This document shows, piece by piece, positions 36,049 to 46,027 of a DNA stretch of 64,000 bases. The position numbers were made by a program, and so were the translations under genes. Position 1 is the stretch's first letter; each line of letters begins with the position of its first letter. Source of the stretch: CADEED01 sp963842515. GTDB taxonomy: Bacteria > Pseudomonadota > Gammaproteobacteria > Steroidobacterales > Steroidobacteraceae. A model generated the notes under the pieces. It was not told the DNA's origin, did no database searches, and saw nothing but the letters and a program-made list of their open reading frames with translations. The stretch covers positions 310,001 through 374,000 of the forward strand of contig CAWJGO010000003.1 in the NCBI GenBank assembly GCA_963842515.1, read 5' to 3'.

Positions 36049-37518
36049 TCAAGTGCCGCAGAACGTCCGATGCACGCGTTCGCCCGGCGCCGGCGGCTGC
36101 TCGAACTCCCCGCAGCCAGGCTGATCGTCGTAAGGATGCTCGAGGATGTTCAGGAGCCGGTGAAAGGGACCTAAGTCCCCGTGCGTGGAGGCTGCTTCGA
36201 GCACGGCCTCGACCCGGTGGTTGCGCGGAATGAATGCGGGATTCACGCGGCGCATGTTCGCGGCACGCTCCGCGGCATTCTGCGGCTCGCTTGCGAGGCG
36301 CTCGCGCCAGCGCCGCAGCCAATCTGCGATGCCAGACGACGGCGCGAAAAGCTCGAGTAGCGAGGCATCATTGGCCGGTTCGTCCGCACACCGCGCGAGG
36401 CGACGAAACGTCAGGGTGAAATCAGCACCGGCCGATTGCATCGTCGCGAACAGGGCGCTGAGGAGCTCGACATCGCTTTCCTGTTCGCTCGCCAGGCCGA
36501 TCTTGCGCCGCATGCGTGTCAGGAGCCGGGCATCGAAATCCGGCATGAAGTCCTTGACGACTGCGGTTGCGAGCTCGACTGCTTTCCCGGTGTCCGGATC
36601 GATGAGCGGCAGCAGGGTTTCGGCGAACCGCGCGAGATTCCATTGCGCGATGGCGGGCTGATTGCCATACGCATACCGGCCGGCATGGTCGATGGAGCTG
36701 AAGACCGTGTTCGTGTCGTAGTGATCCATGAATGCGCACGGTCCGTAGTCGATGGTCTCGCCCGAGATGGCCACGTTGTCCGTGTTCATGACGCCATGGA
36801 TGAAGCCCACGCTCATCCAATCCGCAATGAGCGCGGCTTGGCGCTGCGCGACGGCTTCGAGCACCGCCAGCGCGGGAACATCGGCGGCACGCGCTTGCTG
36901 GTCGTGTCGTGTGATGACGTAGTCGAGTAGCTGGCTGACTGCATCGCGATCGTTGCGAGCCGCGAAGTACTCGAAGGTGCCGACACGAATGTGACTGTCA
37001 GCCACGCGCGTCAGCACCGCCCCAGGCAGAAGATCCTCGCGGACCACCTGCTCGCCGGTCGTGACCACCGCGAGAGAGCGCGTGGTCGGAACGCCGAGCG
37101 CATGCATCGCTTCGCTGATGAGGTATTCGCGCAGCATGGGCCCGAGCGCTGCGCGTCCGTCGCCATTGCGCGAGAACGGCGTCCGTCCCGAGCCCTTGAG
37201 CTGGATGTCGCGCCGTACGCCGTCGCGTCCCACCCGCTCTCCGAGCAGGATGGCGCGACCATCACCGAGCTGCGGCACGAAGCCGCCGAACTGATGACCC
37301 GCGTAGGCCAAGGCGATCGGGTCGGCGTCATCGGGCGTTTGATTGCCGGAAAACCAGGTTGCCCCTTCGTGTTGGAGGACGGCTGGATCCAAGTCGAGCT
37401 CGGAAGCCAAGCGGGAGTTGAAAACGACTAGCCGTGGATCCTTGACAGGCGTCGGCGCGACTCGCGCATAGAACCGCGAAGGTAGTGCGGAATAAGTGTG
37501 CTGGAGACCGAGCCGCAT
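36049..37518 (-). CDS. selO: Protein adenylyltransferase SelO (YdiU/UPF0061)
   Basis: A pseudokinase-fold enzyme of about 489 residues that transfers AMP to protein Ser/Thr/Tyr residues. Family motifs are clear: the start LQHTYSALPSRFYARVAP, then AYAGHQFGGFVPQLGDGRA, LKGSGRTPFSRNGDGRA and the active-site block HGVMNTDNVAISGETIDYGP with the metal-binding Asn and Asp. The C-terminus ends FEQPPAPGERVHRTFCGT. The ATG at 37518 gives the family-length protein; an upstream in-frame start adds 26 residues without homology. The last 112 bp recur at 32686. Confidence 0.95.
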   Translation of the reverse strand: MRLGLQHTYSALPSRFYARVAPTPVKDPRLVVFNSRLASELDLDPAVLQHEGATWFSGNQTPDDADPIALAYAGHQFGGFVPQLGDGRAILLGERVGRDGVRRDIQLKGSGRTPFSRNGDGRAALGPMLREYLISEAMHALGVPTTRSLAVVTTGEQVVREDLLPGAVLTRVADSHIRVGTFEYFAARNDRDAVSQLLDYVITRHDQQARAADVPALAVLEAVAQRQAALIADWMSVGFIHGVMNTDNVAISGETIDYGPCAFMDHYDTNTVFSSIDHAGRYAYGNQPAIAQWNLARFAETLLPLIDPDTGKAVELATAVVKDFMPDFDARLLTRMRRKIGLASEQESDVELLSALFATMQSAGADFTLTFRRLARCADEPANDASLLELFAPSSGIADWLRRWRERLASEPQNAAERAANMRRVNPAFIPRNHRVEAVLEAASTHGDLGPFHRLLNILEHPYDDQPGCGEFEQPPAPGERVHRTFCGT

Positions 37519-37673
37519 GATTGTTGGCAGTTTACCTCGCTCAGCCGCCCACCTCTCCGGGCGAAAAGCCCGAGGGTCGGTAGCCAGGGGAATCACTCGC
37601 GTGCCGGAAGCGCGCCTTCGCTATGCGAAGCTGCGAGGACGAGAACATGAACGTCCTGCGGCAGTTTCGCCCA

Positions 37674-37685
37674 TGACATATGTCA
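37674..37685. promoter_or_regulatory. Perfect 12-bp palindrome TGACATATGTCA
   Basis: It lies in the spacer between the divergent selO gene and a small plus-strand open frame, about 90 bases before that frame's start. It is a possible dimeric-regulator site, but no regulator gene is adjacent. Confidence 0.3.
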
Positions 37686-37776
37686 GTTTCCACGGTGACA
37701 GATTCCACTACGCCGACACGCGTGGTTCGCGCAATCTCCTCACCGTCGTCGATCTACTTTCAACCAAGGAGCTGCC

Positions 37777-37878
37777 ATGAATCCGTCCGTCAAGTCCCTG
37801 CTATGTCGCATCGCCATGCTGGTCGTCGTAACGCTCGCGGTCGCCGCGGTGTTCGATTGGTCGGGCTTATCGAGCTGA
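37777..37878 (+). CDS. Small single-helix membrane peptide (33 residues), possible truncated gene
   Basis: AAGGAG lies seven bases before an ATG that opens a 33-residue frame: a basic N-terminus (MNPSVKSLLCR), one membrane helix (IAMLVVVTLAVAAVF) and DWSGLSS before TGA. The ribosome binding site and hydrophobic core support real translation. It ends exactly where the groEL fragment begins, so the frame could be the cut-off start of a longer membrane protein. Family unknown. Confidence 0.45.
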   Translation: MNPSVKSLLCRIAMLVVVTLAVAAVFDWSGLSS

Positions 37879-37887
37879 GTAACGGGT

Positions 37888-38125
37888 TTCTCTATCTACT
37901 GACGTTTGTGCGTCGTAGAGTAACGAGCATTCCCGCTCCATACCGGTCCATCCGGCCCAATCCGCCGATTCCGCCCGGCGCGCCGCTGTGGGCATGGTCA
38001 ACTCACCCGTACCGGCGTTGAAGCCGTAGGCGCCCTGCCCGCCTTGACGGCCTTCAGGACGACCGCGGCGTCTTCGCCCCCGTTCTCCACGATCCGTCGC
38101 AGCGGCACTTCGGTCGAGCGCCTGT
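37888..38125 (-). pseudogene. Fragment of groEL 3' end with internal deletion
   Basis: The stretch 38017-38120 matches the groEL segment around 46785-46890 and translates as KAVKAGQGAYGFNAGTGE, where groEL has NAVKAGKGAYGYNAGTGE. Downstream (37960-38005) it matches the Gly/Met-rich groEL C-terminus. From 37888 to 37940 it even matches the groEL 3' flank (TCTATCTACT, then GTAACGAG). The ~150 bases between these blocks are missing. Orientation is the same as groEL. It is a dead fragment of a former second groEL copy. Confidence 0.85.
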
Positions 38126-38193
38126 CCGTTTTGGGACCTTGATGGAAGCGCTATGCTTCTGCACAGAAATCCTTGCCTTCGAGGAACCTGACC

Positions 38194-40298
38194 ATGTCCG
38201 ACACAAGCCGTTGCCTCATCTCCATCTCGACGGCCGCAGCCGTGCTGATGGTGCTCGCCGGCTGCCAGCGTGCAGCAGAAGAGAAGAAGGCCGCCGCGCC
38301 GGCGCCCTGGACGCTGGACGAGAGCAAGCTGCAGCAGCCGATCCGCTTCGCCGCCACGGACCTGGATCCATCGCAGAACGCCTGCAAGGACCTGTCGGCC
38401 TACGTCAACGGCAAGTGGCTGGCGGCCAACGCGATTCCCGCGCGACGAATCCGGCTGGGGCGCGTTCGAGATCCTGCGCAACCGCTCGCTGGGTGTGCGG
38501 CAGCAACTCGCCGAACAGCCGCCGCCGAACCCAACGCCACCGGCATCGACAAGATCATCGGCGACTTCTGGGCCACCGGCATGGACGACAAGAAGATCAA
38601 CGCGCAGGGCATCGAGCCGCTCAAGGACCGCCTCGCCGCCATCGACGCGCTCACCGACGGGCCTTCGGTCGCCGAGTACCTGCGCGACGATTGCCGCCAA
38701 GGGCGAGAACCCGCTGTTCGGCTTCGGTCCGGAAGCCGGATTTCAAGAATTCCACGATGAACATCGCCTACGCCTTCCAGGGCGGCCTGGGCCTGCCGGA
38801 CTCCACGTATTACTCGCTGGCGGACAAGAAGCCGATCCGCGACGCCTACGAGAAGCACATCGCCAAGGTGCTCGAGCTGGCGGGCGCGGCTCCCGCGGAT
38901 GCCGCAAAGCAGGCCACGGCCGTGCTGGCGTTCGAAACCCGCCTGGCGAAGGCGTCGAAGTCCAGCGAGGAGCTGTCGCGCGACGTGGAGCTGTACTACA
39001 ACCCGGTCAAGATGGCCGAAGCGGACAAGCTGTCGCCGAACTTCCCGTGGACGAAGTTCTTCGAGTCGCAGAAGGTCGCGACGCCCGGAGAGGTTCTCGC
39101 TGGCGCATTCCGGCCTTCCACCAGGAAGTCAGCAAGATGCTCGGGCGACGTGCCCGTGGCGCAGTGGCAGAGCTACCTGCGCTTCAAGCTGCTGGACGAC
39201 GCCTCGCCCTACCTGAGCGACGCCTTCGTCAGCGAGAACTTCGATTTCTACGGCAAGACCCTGCAGGGCCAGAAGGAACAGCGCGCGCGCTGGAAGCGCG
39301 TGCTGGGCGCCATCGAGGGCTCGGCCGGCGAGGCCATGGGCCAGCTGTACGTGGAGGTCGCGTTCCCGGCCGTATTCGAAGGCGCAGATGCAGCAGCTGG
39401 TGAACAACCTGCGCGATGCGTTGAAGGTGCGCATCGAGAACCTGGCCTGGATGAGCGACGACACCAAGAAGAAGGCGCTGGAGAAGTGGGCCGCGTTCAA
39501 CACCAAGATCGGCTATCCCGACAAGTGGCGCGACTGGACCGGCCTCACGACCAGCCGCGACAGCTACTACGGCAACGTCGCCGCCGCGCAACGCGTTCAA
39601 CTACAAGCTGGAACCTCGGCAAGATCGGCAAGCCGGTGGACAAGACCGAATGGGGCATGACCCCGCAGACGGTCAACGCCTACTACAATCCGCAGCGCAA
39701 CGAGATCGTGTTCCCGGCCGCCATCCTGCAGCCGCCGTTCTTCGACCCGAAGGCCGATGAGGCGCTGAACTACGGCGCCATCGGCGCGGTCATCGGCCAC
39801 GAGATGACCCACGGCTACGACGACCAGGGCGCGCGCTTCGGACCCTCGGGCAACTTCGAGAAGTGGTGGACGAAGGAGGATGCCGCCAAGTTCAAGGCGC
39901 TGACCGGCAAGCTGGTCACGCAGTTCAACGGCTATACCGCGGCGACCGGCCTGACCGAGAAGGTCAACGGCAACCTGACGCTGGGCGAGAACATCGCCGA
40001 CCTCGGCGGCCTCGACATTGCCTACGACGCGATGCAGAAGGCGGCTGCCGGCAAACCCGATCCGAAGACCGACGGCATGACCCGCGACCAGCGCTTCTTC
40101 CTGGGCTTCGCCTCGGCCTGGCGCGAGAAATACACGCCGGAGTTGACCAAGCTGATCATCGCCTCGGACCCGCACTCGCCGGATGGCGTGCGCGCCAATG
40201 GCACGCCTACCAATGTCGACGCGTTCGCCAAGGCATTCGGTTGCAAGGACGGCGACGCCATGGTCAACAGCGGCGACAAGAAGGTCGTGATCTGGTAG
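38194..40298 (+). CDS. M13 family (neprilysin-like) metallopeptidase lipoprotein, frames broken by consensus doublets
   Basis: A zinc endopeptidase of roughly 690 residues. It starts at 38194 with a lipoprotein signal (SISTAAAVLMVLAGCQR). The catalytic domain is clear: VIGHEMTHGYDDQGARFG (HExxH), the third-ligand motif GENIADLGGL and the late block DPHSPDGVRANGTPTNVD typical of M13 enzymes. The frame changes near 38443, 38510, 38689, 38738, 39085-39146, 39385 and 39590. Most breaks have one extra base at a codon third position (for example GCG-C-GAC, GCC-G-GAT and GGG-C-GAC), and joining the frames gives an unbroken family-like protein. I therefore treat the gene as probably intact in the cell. 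Confidence 0.85.
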
Positions 40299-40329
40299 CA
40301 AGGGCGCACGTCAGCACCCGCAGATCCTC

Positions 40330-41648
40330 GTGAACAAGCTCATCGCAGCGTTCTCTTTCACGCTTCTCGCCGCGCGCGTCGCGTTCGCGGCGGACGACTC
40401 CGACATCGCCGGCAGCTGGGAAGTCGTCACGACCTACAACGGCGGACTGCCATCGACGGCGGGGCTCGAAATCACCCGGGACGGCGACAAGTACACCGGA
40501 AAGTCGGGCTGGCTCGTGCCCAGCGCCGCGCTCGTTCGAATACACCGGCGCGCGAGAGAAGGACGGCGTCCGGCTAACCGTGAGCTTCCCGGACGGATAC
40601 AAGATTGGCGAGCTGGTGCTGCGCATCCGAGCGCGGCGCGCTGGAAGGATCGGGCAATCTGCACGGCGTGCCTGTGAGTCTGACCGGGCATCGACCGCGG
40701 GTGCGGCCCGCGAATGCGCCGCGAGTGCACGACTTCGCGCCGACGACGTTCTACCGGGTGATGTCCGGCGCACTCCCGCCTGCGCTCCGTATCTTTCCCG
40801 GCGACACCGTGCGCACGGAAACCGTCGACGCGGGTGGCGTCGACAAGAACGACAAGCCGCGACAGATGTGGGGCAATCCCGTCACCGGCCCGTTCTATGT
40901 AGAAGGCGCGATGCCGGGCGACACGCTCGCCGTTCACTTCAATCGCATCCGACCGAACCGGAAGTGGGCCTCTCAGCAGCGCGCGGTGATTCACGCCGCT
41001 GCGCTGCCTTCCGGCGCGCCGCAGTCGTTCGACAAGGACTGGAGCAACCGCTGGACGCTCGATCTGGAGAAAGGCACGGCAACACCGGATGCGCCGAGCG
41101 AGCGAGTCTGAAGAATGTGTCGATTCGAGCTGGAGCCGATGCTGGGTGTCGTGGAGTTGCGCCGTTTTGGGATCAGGTGTCGACACCTCCCGATCTTGGG
41201 CGCTGGGGCGGCAACCTCGACTACAACCAGTTGCGTGAGGGCGTGACGATCTACTTCACCGTGTATCAGGCCGGCGCGTCACCTGTTCATCGGCGATGGC
41301 CACGCACGGCAGGGCGATGGCGAGATCACCGGCCAGGGGCTGGAAATCTCGATGGACGTCGAATTCACTGTTGACGTCATCAAGGGCCCGTACCTCGATC
41401 AACCGTGGCTCGAGAATTCCGAGTACGTGATGGTGTGCGGTATCGCCGGCTCGCTCGACCGCGCGATGCAGGCCGCCACCGCTGGCCTTTCGAAGTGGCT
41501 CGCGCAACGCTATGAACTCACTGATGCCGAGATCGCCACGCTGCTGGCGAACTCGATCCGCTACGACATCGCCGAGGTCGTCGACCCGCACATCAACATC
41601 GTCGCGAAGATCAGCAAGGACGTGCTCGCGCAGTTGCCGCGGCCGTAG
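40330..41648 (+). CDS. Acetamidase/formamidase family protein, frames broken
   Basis: An exported protein of about 435 residues: a GTG start and signal peptide (LIAAFSFTLLAARVAFAA), a ~90-residue N-terminal domain, then the acetamidase/formamidase fold. Motifs include FPGDTVRTETVDAGG, GNPVTGPFYVEGAMPGD, FWDQVSTP, RWGGNLDYNQLREG and the end VVDPHINIVAKISKD. The enzyme family hydrolyses short amides to acid and ammonia. Frames change near 40533, 40630, 41108, 41130-41190 and 41275. At least two sites (GTT-C-GAA and ATT-C-GAG) are third-position doublets, so assembly error is likely. The gene follows the M13 peptidase by 31 bases. Confidence 0.82.
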
Positions 41649-41664
41649 ACGAAGCGACGCCTGA

Positions 41665-42593
41665 CTACTTTCCACGTGGACGCTTGCGGAAATATACGAC
41701 TCCATGCTCGTAGTCGATCGCCATTTCGCGCGAGCGGGCCAGCACGTCCATGCCGATGAGCAGGGTCGGCTCATCTTGCAGGCCCCAGAAATCGAAGATG
41801 TGAAAGTCGCCGATATACGCGTTCACGCCGTCGACGACGGTGTGGCCAAGGCGCAGGCTCGGTGTCCAGACACTCTGCTCGAGTACGATCGGGCGCCCGA
41901 ATGTGAAGGCGTGGCCGTTGTGATACTCGATCGTTCGGGCGGCGACCCCGCGCAGCGCGTCGCGAAAACTCTGGTTGGCGAGCGAGATGTCGGAGCCGGT
42001 GTCGATCAGCACGTTGACGTGCACGCCCATGATCTCGCCCGGGACCATCAGCATCGAGCCGAAGCGCATGCGCGCGGGAGCGCTCTGCCAGCCTCGGGTC
42101 GGCATCTGCGCGGCGTTCTCGTAGATCTCCACGCAGCGTTTCGTGAAATCGATATGCAGCAAGCGCCCGGCCATGCCGTCGACGCCGAGCAGTCCGTGCG
42201 CGCCGTCCAGCATGGGGCCGTCGAGCACTGGTGTATCCCCGCGCGAGAGGCGAAGGGTTCCGAACGATAGCGATTCGACGTTCACCAACGTAGCTGGCTG
42301 TGCGCCGTCGATCGAATGCACCACGCCAACGCCTGCAGGCGTGAGGCCAAGGCGCGTGGCGAGCGCCTGCGAGAGCACCGAGCGATTGGCGCCGGTGTCG
42401 ATGATGAAGCTGAACGGGCCCTGGCCGTTGATGCTGATCGGGGCGACGGCGCGCCCTGCGGCGTCTTTGGTCGTGGCGCCCGCGACGCTCGGCGCATCGG
42501 GGTCGAGCGGCTCGCAGGCGCGCGCCGGCACACCTTCGATACTGCACCCGCGACTAACAAAGCCGCGCCCACGAACCTGATGAAGCGCGCCAT
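41665..42593 (-). CDS. Retropepsin-like aspartyl protease, copy 2 (frameshift in signal peptide)
   Basis: A close paralogue of the protein at 9598-10554. It has the same two motifs FIIDTGANRSVLS and VLIDTGSDISLAN and the LIGMDVLARSREMAIDY end. The start at 42593 (MARFIRFVGAALLVAGA) corresponds to copy 1, but relative to copy 1 one base is missing near 42545, just before the mature domain. As written, the signal peptide is out of frame with the protease. An internal ATG at 42531 would give an unexported protein. It may be a decaying copy or a consensus error. It is divergent from the DUF6765-like gene. Confidence 0.8.
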
Positions 42594-42773
42594 GCGCCGA
42601 CTATGCGCTGGCGAGCGAATGCCCTCAAGCGAGGCCCAACGAATTCCCAGGAACGGGACAAGCTGGGGATTCAGCATGCGTGGGGCTACCGGAGGGACGC
42701 GAAGTAGAGAGAACCTTCGAGCGTCCGCGCGACACATACGTGTAGTTTCGAGTACTACAGGGCTGTGGCATAG

Positions 42774-43932
42774 ATGAAAGGAATCCTTTGTGCCTGTTTG
42801 CTGGTATCGCTTCAATCGATGACCGTGGCCCAAGCCTACGAAGCGGATATTCACTATTCGGCAACTTATGCGCTCGCCAGGGCCGTCGGGTGGCCGACGG
42901 CCGATGCCCTAACTATCAGCAGCGCGAATCAAGCGGTGGACGAGAACCAGGACACCGTCGCCGCTCTCGAGGTGGATACGACGGAGCCCGTCCTTTGCAG
43001 GCTACGTCACGAGCGCACTCCACCAGGCCGAGAAAAACCTGAGATTTCACTGCTTCAGCACAATTGCTGGACAGGCCGGCCGGATATCGGCGGACGTTCT
43101 CAAGGTCATCTCCGCCCGCTTTGCCGAAGTGCCCGATCGTCATGTGGATCCTCGCGGACATACCCGGAGATTGATCGGGCTGGGTACTGCCCTGCATTGC
43201 CAGCAGGATGCGTATTCCCATGTGGGGTTCGGCGGCTCGTGCGGCTCATACGCCGGCAGTTGTTTTGGGCACACCTATCAGACGGTCCTCGATCAGGTGG
43301 TCTTCGGCCTGCTGAAGAAGCACTATTTCAACCCGGATCATCCAGGTGTTTCGGGTGAGTATCTTCTCGAGGCACTCCAGGGTACGGCCAGCGAACTGGC
43401 AGCGCGCCGGCAAAAGGCATCTCGGCGTTCGATCCCGGCCAATGCGTTGGTCGCTTTGTCCGAAGCACTGCGTGAATCCGGACTCGAACTACCTGACGAA
43501 GTCCGTCGCGATTGCAATCGTTACATTGCCGGCAAGTGGCTCTTTGATTTCTTCCATTCCGGCGGCAGGACGCAAAACACCCCGGACGCAGTGGAAAAAC
43601 TCGCGCCGGGAATCGCCGGCACTTGCAGGAATGCATCGCTTGCCTCGGCGACCATCGTCAGGATTCCTGATCCGCGCTTCCCGCGCCTGCACCCCGATGC
43701 ATCGCCGTCCCTCGTGAGAGCAGATGGAACTTATGAGCTGGTGCGTGCTGGAGATTTCGATGTCTCCCTGCCGGTCATCGTGGCCAATCGAGTCGCCGAT
43801 CTCATCCCCGACTTCAATGCCCGTACGGTGAAGGTGCAGCTCACACACTGGAGCCACCTTCTTGCTTTAGTGCTCATGCCGCAGGTCGCGGCCTCGCCTG
43901 CCAGCAGAAAGCAGGATGAAACCCAGTCGTAA
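42774..43932 (+). CDS. DUF6765-like secreted protein (one frameshift)
   Basis: An exported protein of about 385 residues with a signal peptide (ILCACLLVSLQSMTVAQA). It begins with YEADIHYSATYALARAVGW and ANQAVDENQDTVA, the start typical of DUF6765-like proteins. After a frame change near 42980 it continues GYVTSALHQAEKNLRFHCFS and IGLGTALHCQQDAYSHVGF, with His/Asp residues in a pattern like phospholipase C/S1-P1-nuclease zinc proteins. The C-terminal domain ends with LTHWSHLLALVLMP. The enzymatic role is unknown. The break is a single-base event whose cause cannot be told. Confidence 0.65.
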
Positions 43933-43992
43933 ATCCCGTGATCGCGGAGCCAGACGAGCGCCGGATCTCGCCAGGTGACGCGCCGGGTTTTT

Positions 43993-45867
43993 TCAATTCG
44001 GCAAATCGAGGCGACGCACGATCTCGCGAAAACGCGGATGGTCGTGGATCGGGGCGAGGAATGGGTTCGCCTTGATCCAAGGTATCCAATCGCGACGCGC
44101 CTCGTAACCCTGCTCGATCCAGGCCGCGGCACGATCGAGATCGCCCGTTGCGCAATAGATCTCGGCCAACGCCCAGGAATCGGGTTGCTCGGCCTTCTCC
44201 AGCTTTCGTGCCAGTGCACGCGCCTCTTCGATGTGTCCCGTGAATGCCAGGCCCTGCCCCAACCCCCAGGACCAGCGCGGGCTCGCTTCGCCCGCCTTGC
44301 GAAACGCCGCAATGGCCTCGTCATAGCGCTTCAGGCGTAGATAGGTCTGACCCAGCACGTGCAGGGCCACCGGGGAGTTCGGATGGTCCTCGAGTGTCGC
44401 CAGGAGGTTTTGCTCGGCCGCGGTGTATCGGCCATCGAGCATCTGCACCCACGCGAGCCATGAGCGCCAGACCGGGTCGCGTGGATCGAGCTCGGTGGCG
44501 AGGCGCAGCTCGCCGATGGCGCCTTCGAAGTCGTCGTGCAGTACGCGCAACCAGCCGTAGTGTGCGTGCGCAGCCGCGAGACTGGGATTCAGTTCGAAGA
44601 CCTTGTGGAAGGATTCTTCGGCGCCCTTCCAGTCCCAGTGGAAGTAGAGGCGCATCTGCGATAGAGCCTGGTGACCTTCGGCGAGATCCGGATCGAGCCC
44701 GATGGCCTGCAGCGCAGCGGCCGTGGCGCGTGGATACATCGACTTTGCCGCCCCCGGGTTATGCGCGCTGCGTGCATACGCGAACGCCAGCCTGGCATAG
44801 GGCAGCGCATTGGCCGGATCGATCTCGGTCGCGCGTGTGAGCAGCGCGATGCCGGACTCCAGGTCACCGGCGCGAGGGCTGGCGATGAGCTCACGTCCCT
44901 CGAGGTACAGCTCGTAGCTTTCGACGTTGATCGGGCGCTTGCCTGACAGGAGCGCATCCTCGCGTGGCAGTAGTTTGACCTTGACCGCCTGCGCGACTGC
45001 GCGGGCGACCTGGCTCTGCAGCTTGAGCACATCCTGCAGGTCGCCTTCGTAATGTTCCGCCCAGATGTGCGTGTCCTGCGCGTCGAGCAGCTGCACCGTG
45101 ATGCGTACGCGATCGTCGGCGCGCAGCACCGAGCCTTCCATCACCAGATCCACATCGAGCTCTTGGGCGATCACCGCGAGACTCTTGCCCGAGTCCCGAT
45201 ATGGCAGCGTCGACGTGCGCGAGATCACCTTGATGCCGCTGGCCCTGGAGAGATCCGCGATCAGCGCCTCGTGCATGCCGGCCGCGAAATACTCGCTGGA
45301 ATCCGCGGCGGAGAGATTGTCGAGCGGCAGCACCGCGAGCGACACGCGCGCAGGCCTGTCCACGAGCGTGGCGGCCAACGCCGGTCGCGGCGCTTGACGC
45401 GGCCACAGCAGCCAGCCGCCGAGCGCGGCGGCGGCCAGCACTCCAAGCGCGACGAAAGTCGAGCGACGCCCGCGGGTCATGCTCGCTGCAGGCGCAATCT
45501 CGGGCGATTCCGGCGTCGACGGCTCGCGCGCGACTACCGCCTCGACTCCGGCGGACACCCGGTACCCGCGCCCGCGCACGACCGTGATGTAGCGCGACTC
45601 GCGACTATCATCGTCAAGCGCATCGCGTACCAGCTCCACGCGCTTGGCGATGGTCTCATCGTTGACGATTCGACCCGCCCAGACGTCAGCCATGAGCTCG
45701 CCGCTGCTCACCACATTGGGCGCGCGCCGCACCAACGCCAGCAGCAGGTCGAAGGACAGCGCGGGAAGCTGCAAAACAACGCCGCCGCGGCTGACCTGCC
45801 GCGTGCCGATGTCGATGAATATGTCTGCCACGCGATAACCGGCCGGTCCCGCGTCCTGCCCTGACAT
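43993..45867 (-). CDS. CadC/ToxR-type winged-helix transmembrane regulator with TPR repeats
   Basis: A 624-residue protein. Residues ~10-105 form an OmpR/PhoB-type winged helix (LPALSFDLLLALVRRAPNVV, then DETIAKRVELVRDALDDD, then YITVVRGRGYRVS). One membrane helix follows near residues 138-155 (FVALGVLAAAALGGWLLW). The periplasmic part has a TolB/adenylate-cyclase-like segment (RVSLAVLPLDNLSAADSSEY, VDLVMEGSVLRADD, THIWAEHYEGDL), then at least six TPR units to the C-terminus. Such proteins couple envelope signals directly to DNA binding. No adjacent target gene is obvious. The frame is intact. Confidence 0.92.
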   Translation of the reverse strand: MSGQDAGPAGYRVADIFIDIGTRQVSRGGVVLQLPALSFDLLLALVRRAPNVVSSGELMADVWAGRIVNDETIAKRVELVRDALDDDSRESRYITVVRGRGYRVSAGVEAVVAREPSTPESPEIAPAASMTRGRRSTFVALGVLAAAALGGWLLWPRQAPRPALAATLVDRPARVSLAVLPLDNLSAADSSEYFAAGMHEALIADLSRASGIKVISRTSTLPYRDSGKSLAVIAQELDVDLVMEGSVLRADDRVRITVQLLDAQDTHIWAEHYEGDLQDVLKLQSQVARAVAQAVKVKLLPREDALLSGKRPINVESYELYLEGRELIASPRAGDLESGIALLTRATEIDPANALPYARLAFAYARSAHNPGAAKSMYPRATAAALQAIGLDPDLAEGHQALSQMRLYFHWDWKGAEESFHKVFELNPSLAAAHAHYGWLRVLHDDFEGAIGELRLATELDPRDPVWRSWLAWVQMLDGRYTAAEQNLLATLEDHPNSPVALHVLGQTYLRLKRYDEAIAAFRKAGEASPRWSWGLGQGLAFTGHIEEARALARKLEKAEQPDSWALAEIYCATGDLDRAAAWIEQGYEARRDWIPWIKANPFLAPIHDHPRFREIVRRLDLPN

Positions 45868-46027
45868 CTGGTTCGTTCCCCGGCGCTGACCGAAGTGCCC
45901 GGCGATAGTAGTCGCTTCGCGCCGACTTCGGGAATTCTTCGCGGAAAGTTCGCGCTACTTTCAAGCAGTTAGGTGGAGCGCCAGGCGACAGTCGACTCGT
46001 CCAACCATCAAACCCACAGGTAGGCCT

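Noticed and set aside
37867..38700. A 277-codon minus-strand frame containing the groEL-like segment, as a divergent chaperonin gene.
   Set aside because: Only about 40 codons match groEL, and the remainder is antisense to the M13 peptidase gene.
38139..40298. A 719-codon continuous frame over the M13 peptidase gene.
   Set aside because: It mixes in-sense and out-of-sense segments; the real start with a lipoprotein signal is at 38194 and the real protein changes frame several times.
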